A DNA stretch of 64,000 nt from Corallium rubrum (Eukaryota; Cnidaria; Anthozoa; Scleralcyonacea; Coralliidae). Shown one piece after another: positions 30,855 to 42,400 of the stretch. A model generated the notes under the pieces. That model was not told the origin of the DNA. It made no database searches and saw nothing but the letters and a program-made list of their open reading frames with translations. The stretch is taken from positions 7,263,754 to 7,327,753 of the forward strand of contig OZ036003.1 in NCBI GenBank assembly GCA_964035015.1. Reading direction: 5' to 3'. A program made the translations under genes and the position numbers. The stretch's first letter is position 1, and the number at the start of each line of letters is the position of its first letter.

Positions 30855-31244
30855 CTACGTTCTTCGGCATAGTCAATCGAGATATGGTCTGGAAACTCAG
30901 CTAAAGTCTTTGGTCTATCTTTTTGTTCGCCTTTATGCATTTTTGTGCACGGTGCACGGTCACTGAACACATTGTATTTTAGTATAATGATATTGGGCAT
31001 TTCACTCGATTACATAGCATGTTCTAAGGATTTAGGGATTTATGTATCTGTCGCTATGGGAGAACTTAAAAGTGGCTGTATGAAAACCAAGTGGGTCCCA
31101 CTTGAAATAGCCGCCACTAATTTATTCCTACTTCACAGCGAGCACCGGATGCTCTATCCAGTATAATGAGTCTATTATTTGAGATCAGTGAACTGGATAG
31201 GAAACTTACGAAACCGAAAACGCTACTTTTATTACACTATATGG

Positions 31245-31425
31245 TAATTATACACTTATAAGCGGCTAATGCACCTAACGGGTTGTCCCACGTGGCTAAA
31301 ACAGACACTGCTGAACTTAAGTGATATTACACTATTGTTTAATTTCAGCAATAGCTTATCCTGGCCATGTGGGACCACTCGTTAGGTGCATTAGCTGCTG
31401 ATAAGTGTATAATTACCATAGCAAG
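31245..31425. mobile_element. Foldback, TGGTAATTATACACTTATAA ends
   Basis: The left arm (TAATTATACACTTATAAGCG through CTAATGCACCTAACGGGTTG) is mirrored on the right with few changes. The loop is about 70 bp. Confidence 0.75.
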
Positions 31426-31500
31426 TTGTCCAAACATCGTTTTCGGTTTCGTAACATCGTTTTAAGTTTCCTATCCAGTTCCCCTTCCATTATCTATGAT

Positions 31501-32235
31501 AACACAAACTTACTTTTCCTGTCAGTCTAGATGTCATGGGGGCAGGGTGCTTATCTTAGAACATGGGTGCTTATCAGAGAAAATGCGGTATATATTAGAT
31601 GTTTCTCATAATTGAATGTCACGACATAAAACCTCGCGCGAATTATTGAATATTACGTACATTTCTTAAAATTTCGTCGAAGCATTCAGAGCAGTTGTAG
31701 ATTTCTTTATAAATTGCGGAACATAATTTTAGTTGCTCTTTTACTTTTCAAATTTGCCAACGGTACAACTCACCAGACAACATATGCATATAGAATTGAG
31801 AAAGTCTTCAAAATATCAAAAACTCCCATTTTGACAGAGGATAAAGATGTATCATTAGACTAACCCTAAATAATTATTTTCTCTCTTGCAAGTACTTCTG
31901 TTGAGTTCATTTCAAATCGTCTTTTCTTATATAGAAGGTATATTTTAATATAATAAATTAAAGCAATCGTATATAAGTCACTTTACACCCTTTCGAGTTT
32001 CTTGTCTTGTCGTATACATCACTTATTTCCAGACTGCCTCGCGCAAAACTTCATCTTGCTTGTTCTTTTAAGTTTTGGAAATGTTTTTCATAATTCACAA
32101 CATAATTAATTTGATTTAATTTATCAAATACTTGCAAGTTGCAGAGTACTTGTGCACTCGTAAAATCTTATTTTATATAAAGATCTTGGAAATGTCTTTA
32201 ATTTTCAAAGCATTAGATTTTTGCTGATAAAATTC
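31501..32235. other. Intergenic, no feature recognised
   Basis: AT-rich sequence without convincing coding or repeat structure. Confidence 0.4.
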
Positions 32236-32580
32236 TTAATTTATGTTAATTTATATTAATTTATGTTAAATGTATTAATTTATGTTAATTTCTATTAATT
32301 TATGTTAATTTAATATTAATTTTTGTTAATTTGATATTAATGGCCAAAACATTGTATTTCTCACGAGCTTTCGATTGCTTGTGTGATTGTGATCCTTGAT
32401 GATGAATATGGGTGTTGAAAGCGGTGTCATATGAGGAAGGTGATCCAGAAGAACTGCTGACTCCGGCACATCTGTTATAAAATTATTGTTCGCCGAAAGC
32501 TCGTGAGAAATTTATTGGTCAGAGAACGTTTGCTTAATTAATTTTAATGTTAATTTATATTAATTTATCTTAATTTGTTT
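32236..32580. repeat. (TTAATTTATR)n minisatellite split by a hairpin element
   Basis: About ten TTAATTTATG-type units at 32236-32340 and again at 32535-32575. Between them, TCTCACGAGCTTTCG (about 32359) and CGAAAGCTCGTGAGA (about 32493) bracket an unrelated 130 bp. Confidence 0.6.
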
Positions 32581-33660
32581 GCTATGCCGATCGCGCTCAT
32601 TGTTATTAGAGAGCTTAAGCATATTAGGCGTTTTTGAGACACGGACGGTGACCGGAAGAACAGGAATACAATACAGAACTACTGAACCGCGTATTCTTTG
32701 AAAAGACTTTTTTAACCCAAAACAAAGGCTATGAATAGTCACATATCTAAACTATTAGCTTATAAGGTTAAATTTCATCTTTATATAAAAATACAGATCC
32801 TTTATTTTATATTGTAATGTAAAAAAATTATCCCCCTTAAAATACAAGTTTCAGTCTACTTTAAAAGGATGTCTATTGCAGTTAAACAACGATGACAGGC
32901 CTCAACGTTCTAGAAGTTCCCGTCGTCTCAAGAACGTGAAAATGCTCTCAATGACGTCTGTGTAGAACGACGACGGCGTTCTCTTTGCTCTTGGAATTTT
33001 AAATTGCTCATTATCATGTTTTGAATGAAAAATGCTATTGAATTCAATCGCCGTCCGTGGCTCTAAAACGCCTGTATGCTTAAGCTCTCTATTGCCTCTA
33101 CCATGCACCTGCCCTTACGAATGACGAGTTATAGCGCTGTATATTCTTCCTATGAATAGGCACGGTACCGGTCTGGGGTCTGGCTTGTGTTTGTGTTTGT
33201 GCTTGTATTCTTACAATAACATTTATATACATTAACCAATTACCACATTGGGTGTCCTATATAATACGTGATTCACCTTTGCAATTTCCTGTTCATCAGA
33301 TCAGTATTGTGCGAAGGTCACTTGCAAGGAAGTCATATGTAGGTAAAAATAAGGGATTTTGACTTCCTCAAACTTTTTTTGGAGAGAGATTACAAGCCCG
33401 AAGATTACAGCTCTCCATCTTGCTTCTTTGTGTTTAATAATCTCCCCTGCAACTGGTGCAAGTTGGGCAAAAGATCACTGATGTAAGTAAAAGTAAGCCT
33501 ATTTCATGTGATGTATATGTTCATATATATAGTTCTCTGTCTGTAACATGTCTAGGTACTGTTGATATCGGTTTATGTAAATTATAATTGATTTGCGCAC
33601 AATTTGTTGAAACGAGCTAGTTTCTGTCACTAAAAGCTGATGCCACTCCAAGCTAATTTC
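32581..33660. other. Intergenic, no feature recognised
   Basis: No credible exon or RNA gene on either strand. Confidence 0.35.
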
Positions 33661-33709
33661 TGAAGTATATATATATATGACTTGAAGATTTGTAATCCAG
33701 GCATAATGT

Positions 33710-33829
33710 GTTCGTTAAGAGTTCTCCGGATTCAAATTACTTTTTCTTGAGCTTTCTGATAAAGACTCGAAGCACCGAGTCGAAAGCTCAAGAAAAAGTA
33801 CTTTGAATCCGGAGAACTCTTAATTAACG

Positions 33830-33835
<6 letters not shown>
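33710..33835. repeat. Foldback with hammerhead-like centre
   Basis: Arms TAAGAGTTCTCCGGATTCAA and TTTTTCTTGAGCTTTC with their inverses. The loop is CTGATAAAGACTCG-AAGCAC-CGAGTCGAAAGCTC, i.e. a six-pair stem between CTGATAA and GAAA, like a hammerhead core with one changed base and an extra A. Confidence 0.45.
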
Positions 33836-34136
<301 letters not shown>

Positions 34137-34139
34137 TAA

Positions 34140-35305
34140 TTAAACCAGTAACTTGAAAGCGTTTCAGTTAACGGCGCCGAATTGTGAAAGTAGAAAAAGC
34201 GGAAGAAATTTCTAAAATGTACATTATTTATTAATCGGAGAGATTGACTTCCGTTTGCATGGCGTTTGGATCGAACCGATGCGCAAACGAATAAAAATAA
34301 ACCTGAGAAGTGATCAAATAGAAGTTTAATTCGAATAGAAGTCTAAAAATACAGTCACTGTAATGGAGTGATGTTATATATGGCTATAAGGGGTGTTACA
34401 GGAAATATATACCGTATTTTGATCCAATCAGGAAGGACTTCCTAAATTGGATAATTTTCGTGGGGTGACCATCTAAAACTGTACATTTCCTGTGGTTTAG
34501 TTCATATAACTAAAGCTTGTTTTCTTGTCCTTTTCTTATGGTTTAAGTTGCTGTAGTAACAGGAGCATTGAGATTGGTATTTGCCCGACGTTTGCGGTTT
34601 CAGTATACGCGTTCATTTTCTACGGCAACTGAAAAGGTAGGTTTCTATACGTAATACATTTGCGTATAAATGTTTCTGGTATATACAATTTTTAGGTATT
34701 TTTTATTTATGTATGAATTTTAAGAGAACTACTGAGTGGAAAAGCGAAGATTTTTGCCTTCGTCGTTTGAAACATGAACGCTTCATGTACAATAAGGTAT
34801 ATATGTGCCATTTATAGGTCAGAATCGTTGGGTCAGAATGAGTAAATAGACTCCTCAAATTGTCTAGCGTTAGCCACGAGTAATTAAATTATAAAAGCCC
34901 TGTAGTCTATATTGAGTAAAACAAAAGTAATTATTCATACTGGCCATCATAACGTTGTTCATGGGCCTTTATGCTGGCCAGTACACAAGGTTGTCCAATA
35001 ACGAGCAATAATATAGCCATGCAAATAGTGCCGTTTATATACCAGAATCGAATAAGACACGCCTTACACAGGACACGCCTTACATAATTAGTCACGTAAC
35101 ACTCATCTAAAAGGGACAAACTACAGGACTAATATAATAATTGTCTAAGACACTAATATAATAATACTAGAAATTACTATCGCAAGTGAAGATCTTATCT
35201 TGTAATTCAGAACACCGTATGAATGGGTCAGTTTGCGTCTCATTAAAAGGTGTGCCATGTGTAAGCCGACTCTTTAATATCGGTTCGTATAAACGGCGTT
35301 ATTTG
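34140..35305. other. Intergenic, no feature recognised
   Basis: AT-rich. Only short ORFs without recognisable similarity. Confidence 0.35.
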
Positions 35306-35307
35306 CG

Positions 35308-35525
35308 AATTGAAATATAGTAAGGTTAGATAAGCTGCCGAAACAGAGAACGTAGGAGTCTAACGTTTCGAGCGATGGTCCTTCGTCAGAGAGAAACGTT
35401 TCTCTGACGAAGGGCCTTCGCCCGAAACGTTTTTCTCTCTGACGAAGGACCTTCGCTCGAAACGTTAGACTCCTATATACGTTCTCTGTTTCGGCAGTAT
35501 ATCTAACCTTACTATATTTCGATTG
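35308..35525. mobile_element. Palindromic repeat with CGAAACGTTAGAC arms
   Basis: AAATATAGTAAGGTTAGATA ... CCGAAACAGAGAACGTAGGA on the left is mirrored to the right end. Two CTGACGAAGG...GAAACG hammerhead-like motifs are at 35404 and 35439. A one-armed copy is at 37545-37640, another at 30735-30865. Confidence 0.65.
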
Positions 35526-36117
35526 TTGCTTCAACACTGCCTACGCAGCACGCTACTGTTATTTCATTATATCTGCTGATTGCTGTCTTTATACGTACGT
35601 GTGGACTGCATGGTTGAACTAAATTGACCTTCCCCACCACCACACCCGTGACCTTGTCCTGCCCTTGGGAAGAGGACGGTTATAAGTTATCAGCTTACAA
35701 AATCATTGATTGATATTTTAGCTCTATTACAGAATCATCCTCAGAAAAACATGAAGAAAAAATCTCATAATATTCTGACAATGCGAAGTCAACGCGAACA
35801 ATGTGTTGCCTCGAACTTGAACTTGCATCAGGGACTGCCGTTGAAAGTCAACACATTAGTTTGCGTTGACTTCAATATGAGTTTTTCTCTTCATATTTTA
35901 GCTCATAATCTTCAGTTTTTAGTTCGTCATGTTATCTTAACATTTTCTGTTTCCTGCATGTCGCATGTATTACCTGTGGTTTTATCGATCCGAGTATATA
36001 GGATTATGAACGAGACCGGCAAAAAGATCGTATTGCCAATGCGTGCATGCTTACAAAATTAGTGGTCAGACATGACGCGGCGCAAGGTCAACCAGTATAT
36101 ATTTGGGTATATCAGGC

Positions 36118-36244
36118 TATGCATGTGCACGCGTTTCCGAGCGTTTTCGTATTGTTTCAAGTAATGAGCTGATTGTTCTCGATTCTTCCCTTGAGAACAG
36201 TAAACAATACGAAAACGCTCGGAAACGTTACCGTGTGCACATAG
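36118..36244. repeat. Foldback
   Basis: TGCACGCGTTTCCGAGCGTT and TTCGTATTGTTT are mirrored by AAACAATACGAAAACGCTCG and ACCGTGTGCAC. Loop about 50 bp. Confidence 0.65.
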
Positions 36245-36253
36245 TGTTATAAG

Positions 36254-36430
36254 TGATATTGGGCATTTCACTCGATTACATAGCATGCATGTTCTAAGGA
36301 TTTTGGGTGAAGGAAAATTCGAGTGTAGAATATATACATTTTAAGACCAAACCGGGACCAGTTGCGAAAAATGCAACTACACAGGCCTTCCGGCAGGAAT
36401 TGAACCCACGACCTTGCGATTTTCCTTCAC
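36254..36430 (-). mobile_element. Truncated tRNA-derived SINE, minus strand
   Basis: The inverse of the 55-57 kb SINE unit: GATATTGGGCATTTCACTCG, then the tail, then CCGGCAGGAATTGAACCCAC (B box on the minus strand). The tRNA-like 5' half is missing. Confidence 0.7.
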
Positions 36431-36460
36431 CCAAAATCCTGAGAACAGTATATATTTGGG

Positions 36461-36756
36461 TACCCTGCAAGTCAGAGCCCCTTTCCGACCTACGCAAGCT
36501 TCGGGGGAAAGTGGGCTCTGCCGACAAACTCGATATTTCTTTTTGAGCATGCGTGAACGGTTGCCAAGATACTATTTTGGGCCCTCTAATGCGCCACTTC
36601 CTATTTTCCTACGCGTGTTAGTAAACTAGAACTTGTTTACCAGTTTAAAACCTGACTGACTCGCCCCAAACTTGGGGCGAAAATCGAGTTTGTTGGCAGA
36701 GCCCACTTTTCCCCGAAGCTTGCGTAGGTCGGAAAGGGGCTCTGACTCGCAGGGCA
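36461..36756. mobile_element. TACCCTGC MITE family, copy 2, 9-bp TSD
   Basis: TACCCTGCAAGTCAGAGCCC ... GCTCTGACTCGCAGGGCA, flanked by ATATTTGGG at 36452-36460 and 36757-36765. The interior shares GAGCATGCGTGAACGGTTGC and the CCCCAAACTTGGGGCGA hairpin with the other copies. Confidence 0.85.
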
Positions 36757-36944
36757 ATATTTGGGCGTTTATGCGCATAATGCCATTAAAGACATGCGTA
36801 CGGGAAATAGCTAAACACCTAGCTATGATCATCGGCGTGGCTTGGCGTGTTTCCCGTATGGAACTCTATATACAATACATTTTATCGTTGCCAATGAGTT
36901 ATAGTCCTGGTTTATAACAACGTGCTATATATCAGCGCATGCAA

Positions 36945-37140
36945 TACAGTTTTAACCAAAATGCCAGTGGAAATTTGTTCGAGGTTTGCAAGGGTTTGTT
37001 GTACGCATTTGATTGGCTGCTAGGAATCAAGGAGCCAATCAAATGCCGTAGTTCAAAACGAACCTGCAAACTGTGTAACGAACTTCCCAACCAACTTTCA
37101 AACATTTTGGTGAAAAAGTATAGTTGCAAACGACTGTAAA
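36945..37140. mobile_element. Foldback MITE related to 25315-25548
   Basis: TACAGTTTTAACCAAAATG at the left and CATTTTGGTGAAAAA...GACTGTA at the right. The centre has GCATTTGATTGGCTG and its inverse. Confidence 0.65.
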
Positions 37141-39426
37141 AATTGGTGCGGTCCTTGGCAAGCTGCCTGTAGTAGAACGCTGTCCGATTTTGAACAAACG
37201 AAATTCATCATCGTGCCAAAATTGAATTATGCACTGTAATAAAATGTATTCAGTTATCGCTTATTTAGGTACGGTGTTTTAAACAAAAAATTTGAAACCG
37301 TGTATAATTCCATTTGTAATTTGTAGTAACATTGGTTCGATGCCGTGCATTACTTCAAAATACCATTGGCGTTCAAGAGAAAAAAATTGGTCTATTTTTT
37401 CTTATAATTACCGGCAATAATTTTGAAGTTATTTCAGTTTATGGTCAGACAAAAAACTCGGAAAGCAGATTTTGGTATTGTCATTGGGTTTGACTTTGTT
37501 ATGACTATATAGTATATACATATAAGAATCTATGTCAAAGGATAATCGAAATATAGTTATAAGGTTAGATATATACTGCCGAAACAGAGAACGTAGGAGT
37601 CTAACGTTTCGAGCGAAGGCACTTCGTCAGAGAGAAACGTGGAATTCGTATGTCAAAGAATATCCGGTCCAAAAGGTTGTTATTTTAATACTGGAATACA
37701 AAATTTCCAGTAATTTTAGTTTCGAAAGAGGGGGAATTAAAATAAAACTGATATTTTGTTGACTTTCTTTATCAAAGTGATTGCATGAGTAGTGACTATA
37801 GTGGAAGTCGCTTCATAATTTATTGCTATCTGACGTTATCTTGATCAACGAGTAAAGGGATATAGCCAACACAGCAATATGAGCACTTAAACTCTTGCGA
37901 GTGACAACTGGAGTGTCGCTGTTGAGCCTTGAATTCAGGTCACTGAACTATAGTTATCTTCTTCCTGGTGTAATATATACTGTTTATATTTAGTCAACTG
38001 CTGTTTTGGCTTCTGTTTTCTTCTGTGTTCTCAAAACTGAATCAAAAAACCCTCACTAGAATTCAGGGTTTTGTCTGAGAAACGGCAATAATTGTCAGGT
38101 TGGTAAATACTACTTGTAATTTATGATACAATTTCATAAAGCTCATACGCCATATAGCTGCATGAGGCTCCACAATATAAACTTCCGTTAAATCCCAAAT
38201 CCCGCAACAACCTTGGTTATAGCTGATCCCACCCGACCAACGTCTTCGTCATTTAGGAAGCCCGAATCCCGTTGTTCAATCTCTTTATTTCACGAATCAC
38301 ATCGGCAAAAATTTCTACATCTCGTTTCCCGTCTTTCAGCGGTTTGAAATCCCAAACCTCGTCCATTTAGTTTTCTCTCAGTATATCGTTTCTCGTTATC
38401 GCTGAAAAAAATTAAATCATCGTTATCCAGCGTCTCGATACTGTCAAGCGTTGTGGACCCTCGTAGATAGATAACAGTCCTTTTACGGGCTAATAGATGA
38501 ATCGACAGAAAAGGGTGTTGAAAGTTAGGTATTTTGTTTGTATATTGTACCAGTGTTAATAATAAGTAATGGCAATATTATAGTGATCACTGACTGTTCA
38601 GTCTACTCAATTCATTTAGTAGTCGAGTTTCACCCAGCATTCGTTACTGAGTCCATCGTTTTTCAGTCAGCATTCACATCAGTTACGCTAAACGACGCAT
38701 CCCTCAAGTCCACAATTTCCTCATATTTTATTTCCGTCCGACAAGGTTTCGTAGTCATGAATGATATTCTAATTTATGGAAGGGCATTTAGGCCAACATT
38801 ACATTCTTGAATATAAATAACTAAGCTAAGAGAAATTCCAGAAATTTCTTCAAATGGTATATAAGTATAAATTAAAAGAGCGCGTCAAAGTCTCAAAGAG
38901 TCAGTTGACGGTCTGGGATCGGGGCCAATTAATATATACCACACAAGTTTTACTTTCGTTTCTTTCTCAGAAATTAGCCGTGGGAAATTGAGGAAATAAC
39001 GATTGAAATGTTTTGTAAAAACATCCTAATATTCTCCTAGAGCTATGTGGAGATACTGTTTATTTTTCTTTTGTAAAATATAGGTTCTTTTGTTTGGGTA
39101 AACGCATAGAGCAGGCGATTTTGGAGTGATTTTCTGCTGGTGGTTTTGGCCAACAGCTGATGAAAAACGTGGGCAAGAGCGCGCAAGGCACGCTGGGCAG
39201 GTGTTAAGCAATGCATATTACCGCGTAATCGTCGAGATCCGTGTGTTGCTTCAAACTGACTTTCTACTTCTTGCTACCGTTCAAAATGCGTCCCGAAAAC
39301 CCGAGGATAACCTAAATAGATCCATTCGTCGACCACGGTTTACGTTTCGGCTCACACGAGAGGCGAGAGACGACGAGTAAGTCGTCTGACGACGAGTCTC
39401 AACATCTCAACGAGACCCCCAAACTG
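37141..39426. other. Intergenic, no gene recognised
   Basis: Contains the 37545-37640 repeat arm. The last 300 bp (39126-39426) are CG-richer and immediately precede the putative BAHD1 first exon, so they may hold its promoter and 5' leader. Confidence 0.35.
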
Positions 39427-42400
39427 ATGGCGACCTCTGTCAACAAGTCTATCTCTGGCGTTCAGGTTGTACAATTTACACAGCTTTATTTGATAGGAAT
39501 GAGACGAATAAGTAGTTTAGTTAACCTCTTATTGTATATTAAAGGGAGGACTACTTAGTTAGACGTAGCCGTTGAAGGTAGTGTAATATTTAGTTCCGGC
39601 AAGTTGGACGATCTAATAAAGACAGACCCCAACTCTTGTGGTCCATCGGGCCCTGTTCACTTCAGTCGTTCATCCTCAGGGAGAGTCCGTTTTGGTTAAG
39701 TAAGCATTCATTGAATAGCTATAGTCCTCAAATTCCGACTTGACTTTTAAACATCCTGTTTATAAAAAGCCAAGAAGGCTCGTTATTCCAAAAGGCTTTC
39801 ATCGCAAGATCGATTAGTCACCTAAAAATTAAAGTAGGCGTGTTAAACAAATCTTTACGACCATTGGAGTCGTTTTTTCATAAAACTGGCTCTCTTTTGC
39901 CAAACCATAAACCATCTATAAAAGGACCACAGTTTTACATTATAATAAATACATATTTAAGAAATATTGAAAACTTTAGTCATTAGTCGTGAAAGACGTC
40001 CCCGATCTTCGCCAGGACGAGAACGTTTTTCCGCAAGTCTGTTCGACCTCTTGCGGATTTTTATAATTTTTACATCTAAAGAAACTCTCTTTCCGAGTTT
40101 TTGTTATTTTAGCTTTTAACCTTAGCTTTTTGAATCAAACTTAATCCTAAATATCAAGTTAAAACTTCGCTGCAGACAAAATACGTAACGTTGCACAAAA
40201 ACTTTTTAAAGTTTGCATAACATTTTTTTTTGCAAAATCTCCGTTTTCGTCAATCTAATCATTGTAATTCAGTTTCCCCCAGCTGTTTAGCTGATATAAT
40301 TAATATAGTATTGAGAAGATTTTTTTTTTAATTTTCTTTTGTGGAAAGATAGTTTTGTGTCATATTTTACCATCTGTTCAACTTCTAATTTCTTGAACTT
40401 ATTCAAGTTTACTTTGCTTCCCTTTATTATTTTCAATTTTGTTTGTTTAATTTTATTTCAATTTATTTATAAGTTTTGTTAACAACTAATGAACGTACTT
40501 CAATAATTGTAAAGTTTACATTTAGATCTCAAAAAAACTTACAGTTTTCATTTTCTAGTCATTCGATTAATATTTTCATTTTCTAGTCATTCGATTAATA
40601 TTTTCATTTTGTGATATCGCAGTTCTCTAAACTGGAAATAATTTTTTTTTTCATTTTCTTTAACAGTCGTTGTAATTCGAAGAGATTTTCAGTTGCTTTC
40701 AGGTTATATAACTTTTGACTGGAAATGTTTAGAACTTTGTTCACAAGTTGAAAACTAACTTGCAAACTTTGAAATGAACTTGTGAACTTTGACAGGGTTC
40801 AAAATAATGTTCAGAAAATATGCCTAATTTTGCAGGCTGTTCTTTGTAGGTCAAAATTTTTGCTGGCTGTTTTCCAAGCAGCAAAGTCACATTCTGGACA
40901 TAGGCCCAAATAATCACTGGCAAGGTCCTAAAACTGCCAGCTATCACCAGCAGCCGGCTGCTATTTCGAACCCTGTTTGAAATGAACTTGTGCACTTTGG
41001 AATGAACTTGCAATATTTGGAATGACTTTGCAAATTTCAAAATGAACTTTGGAATGAACTTCTAAACATTTCTGTTAAAAGTAACATGAACCTGATTGTA
41101 AAAAGACTAAAATTTTGTTTCTCATCTCAATTAATTTATTTGACGAAGTTTGATGACTAGCAACTTCCTGCTTTGAATTTCAGTCAGTTGTCAGTTTTTT
41201 GTCAAGTTGTAACGATCATGTAAGAATTGAAGCTATGTTTTACAGCTGGTAGTGGTACAGCGTGACCATTTTGAGCAGGGGGGTGTACCTCTATTGCACT
41301 TCCTCAATACCAACCAACTCATTCTTATGACAAATTTACCAACCAATTTCCTATCAATTTACTGGCAAATCACGTTTTTCTCTGCAAAATTTTCCAACCT
41401 GTTTTGGGACCCAGGAACCCAGGTGTTTATCGTGATACCATCACTAGGATTATCAGCCAAGAATATAGAGCTCCTCCTACCCCTTCCCACAAACATAGTG
41501 GATGTTGTTAATCAGAGTTTTCCTTCAGTGATATTTTATTTGTAATCCTATTTGGTTACCCAATGCTAATTCTAGTCAAAATGAACTGAAAACCATAGTA
41601 GCATGAACACTTTGGGGCCTGGACCACTCCCTGTGCTGAATAAAATTGTCTGGTGTTAACCAGAATATAATACTAAAGACTCGTCTTCAGGCTTCAAAGT
41701 GTTAAAGGGATAGGTTTTAACACTTTGAGGCCTGGACCTCTCCCTGTGCTGAATAAAACCATCTGGCATTAGCCAGAATAAACCTTAAAGACTCGTCATC
41801 AGGCTTTGAAGTGTTAAACTATGTCCTCTGAACTATGTCTAATTCTTTACCTGGCATAGGCATAGAGGTTTTTTTTTCATCTAGGGGGGCTGAAGTACTG
41901 AACAGGGCATTTCTAAGAATTTTCTTGTGGGGGGTGTTAACAAAAAGGGACTCTTCTAGGGGGTCTGGGGGCATGCCCCCCCCCCCCCGAAATTTAGAGT
42001 CTTGGAAATGCCATTTCCTGCATTCTGAGAGGTGATTTTTAAGAACACTGAAGGTCATGAAATGTCATAAAAACTAGTTAAAATACAACACATTTCAACA
42101 ATTTTTTAATGTTGTGTTTACTGGGTTGACTTATCACTGTATATGATATGGGTACTTTTGGCTGACAGGAATGAAGCTGTAACAGTTACTTTAGCCTAAC
42201 GAGTAACCTATAGTTTGTGAATGGTGATTGATGAGTCAGTTGCTCAAAAGGCCCCCCCCATTGGGATTTCTCCAGGGGCTAAAGCCCCTCAGCCCCCCTC
42301 CCCCCCCCCCCCATACTCTACACCCATGTTACCTGGCTACCTTGTGAATTTGTTTGTTTTGTTTTGCAGAGGAGATTTACCAGACATTCTCAGCCATCGT

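Larger units (their letters stand above)
30655..31500. mobile_element. Composite foldback with nested elements
   Basis: GAACTGGATAGGAAACTTAC plus GAAACGATGTTTGCACAACT at the left are mirrored at 31413-31500. The inside holds a palindrome with GTCTAACGTTTCGAGCGAAG arms (30780-30855), a SINE-tail fragment (30988-31034) and a foldback at 31245-31425. Confidence 0.6.

Noticed and set aside
35706..36062. 118-codon plus-strand frame
   Set aside because: No recognisable domain, no supporting splice structure, composition like the surrounding noncoding DNA.
39590..39700. Possible LTR end with AATAAA and a GACAGACCCC segment
   Set aside because: No matching second LTR, primer-binding site or gag/pol sequence nearby.
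42364..42369. Starting BAHD1 at the open frame just upstream of 42370
   Set aside because: There is no ATG; the six bases are the TTGCAG end of an intron, a good acceptor.
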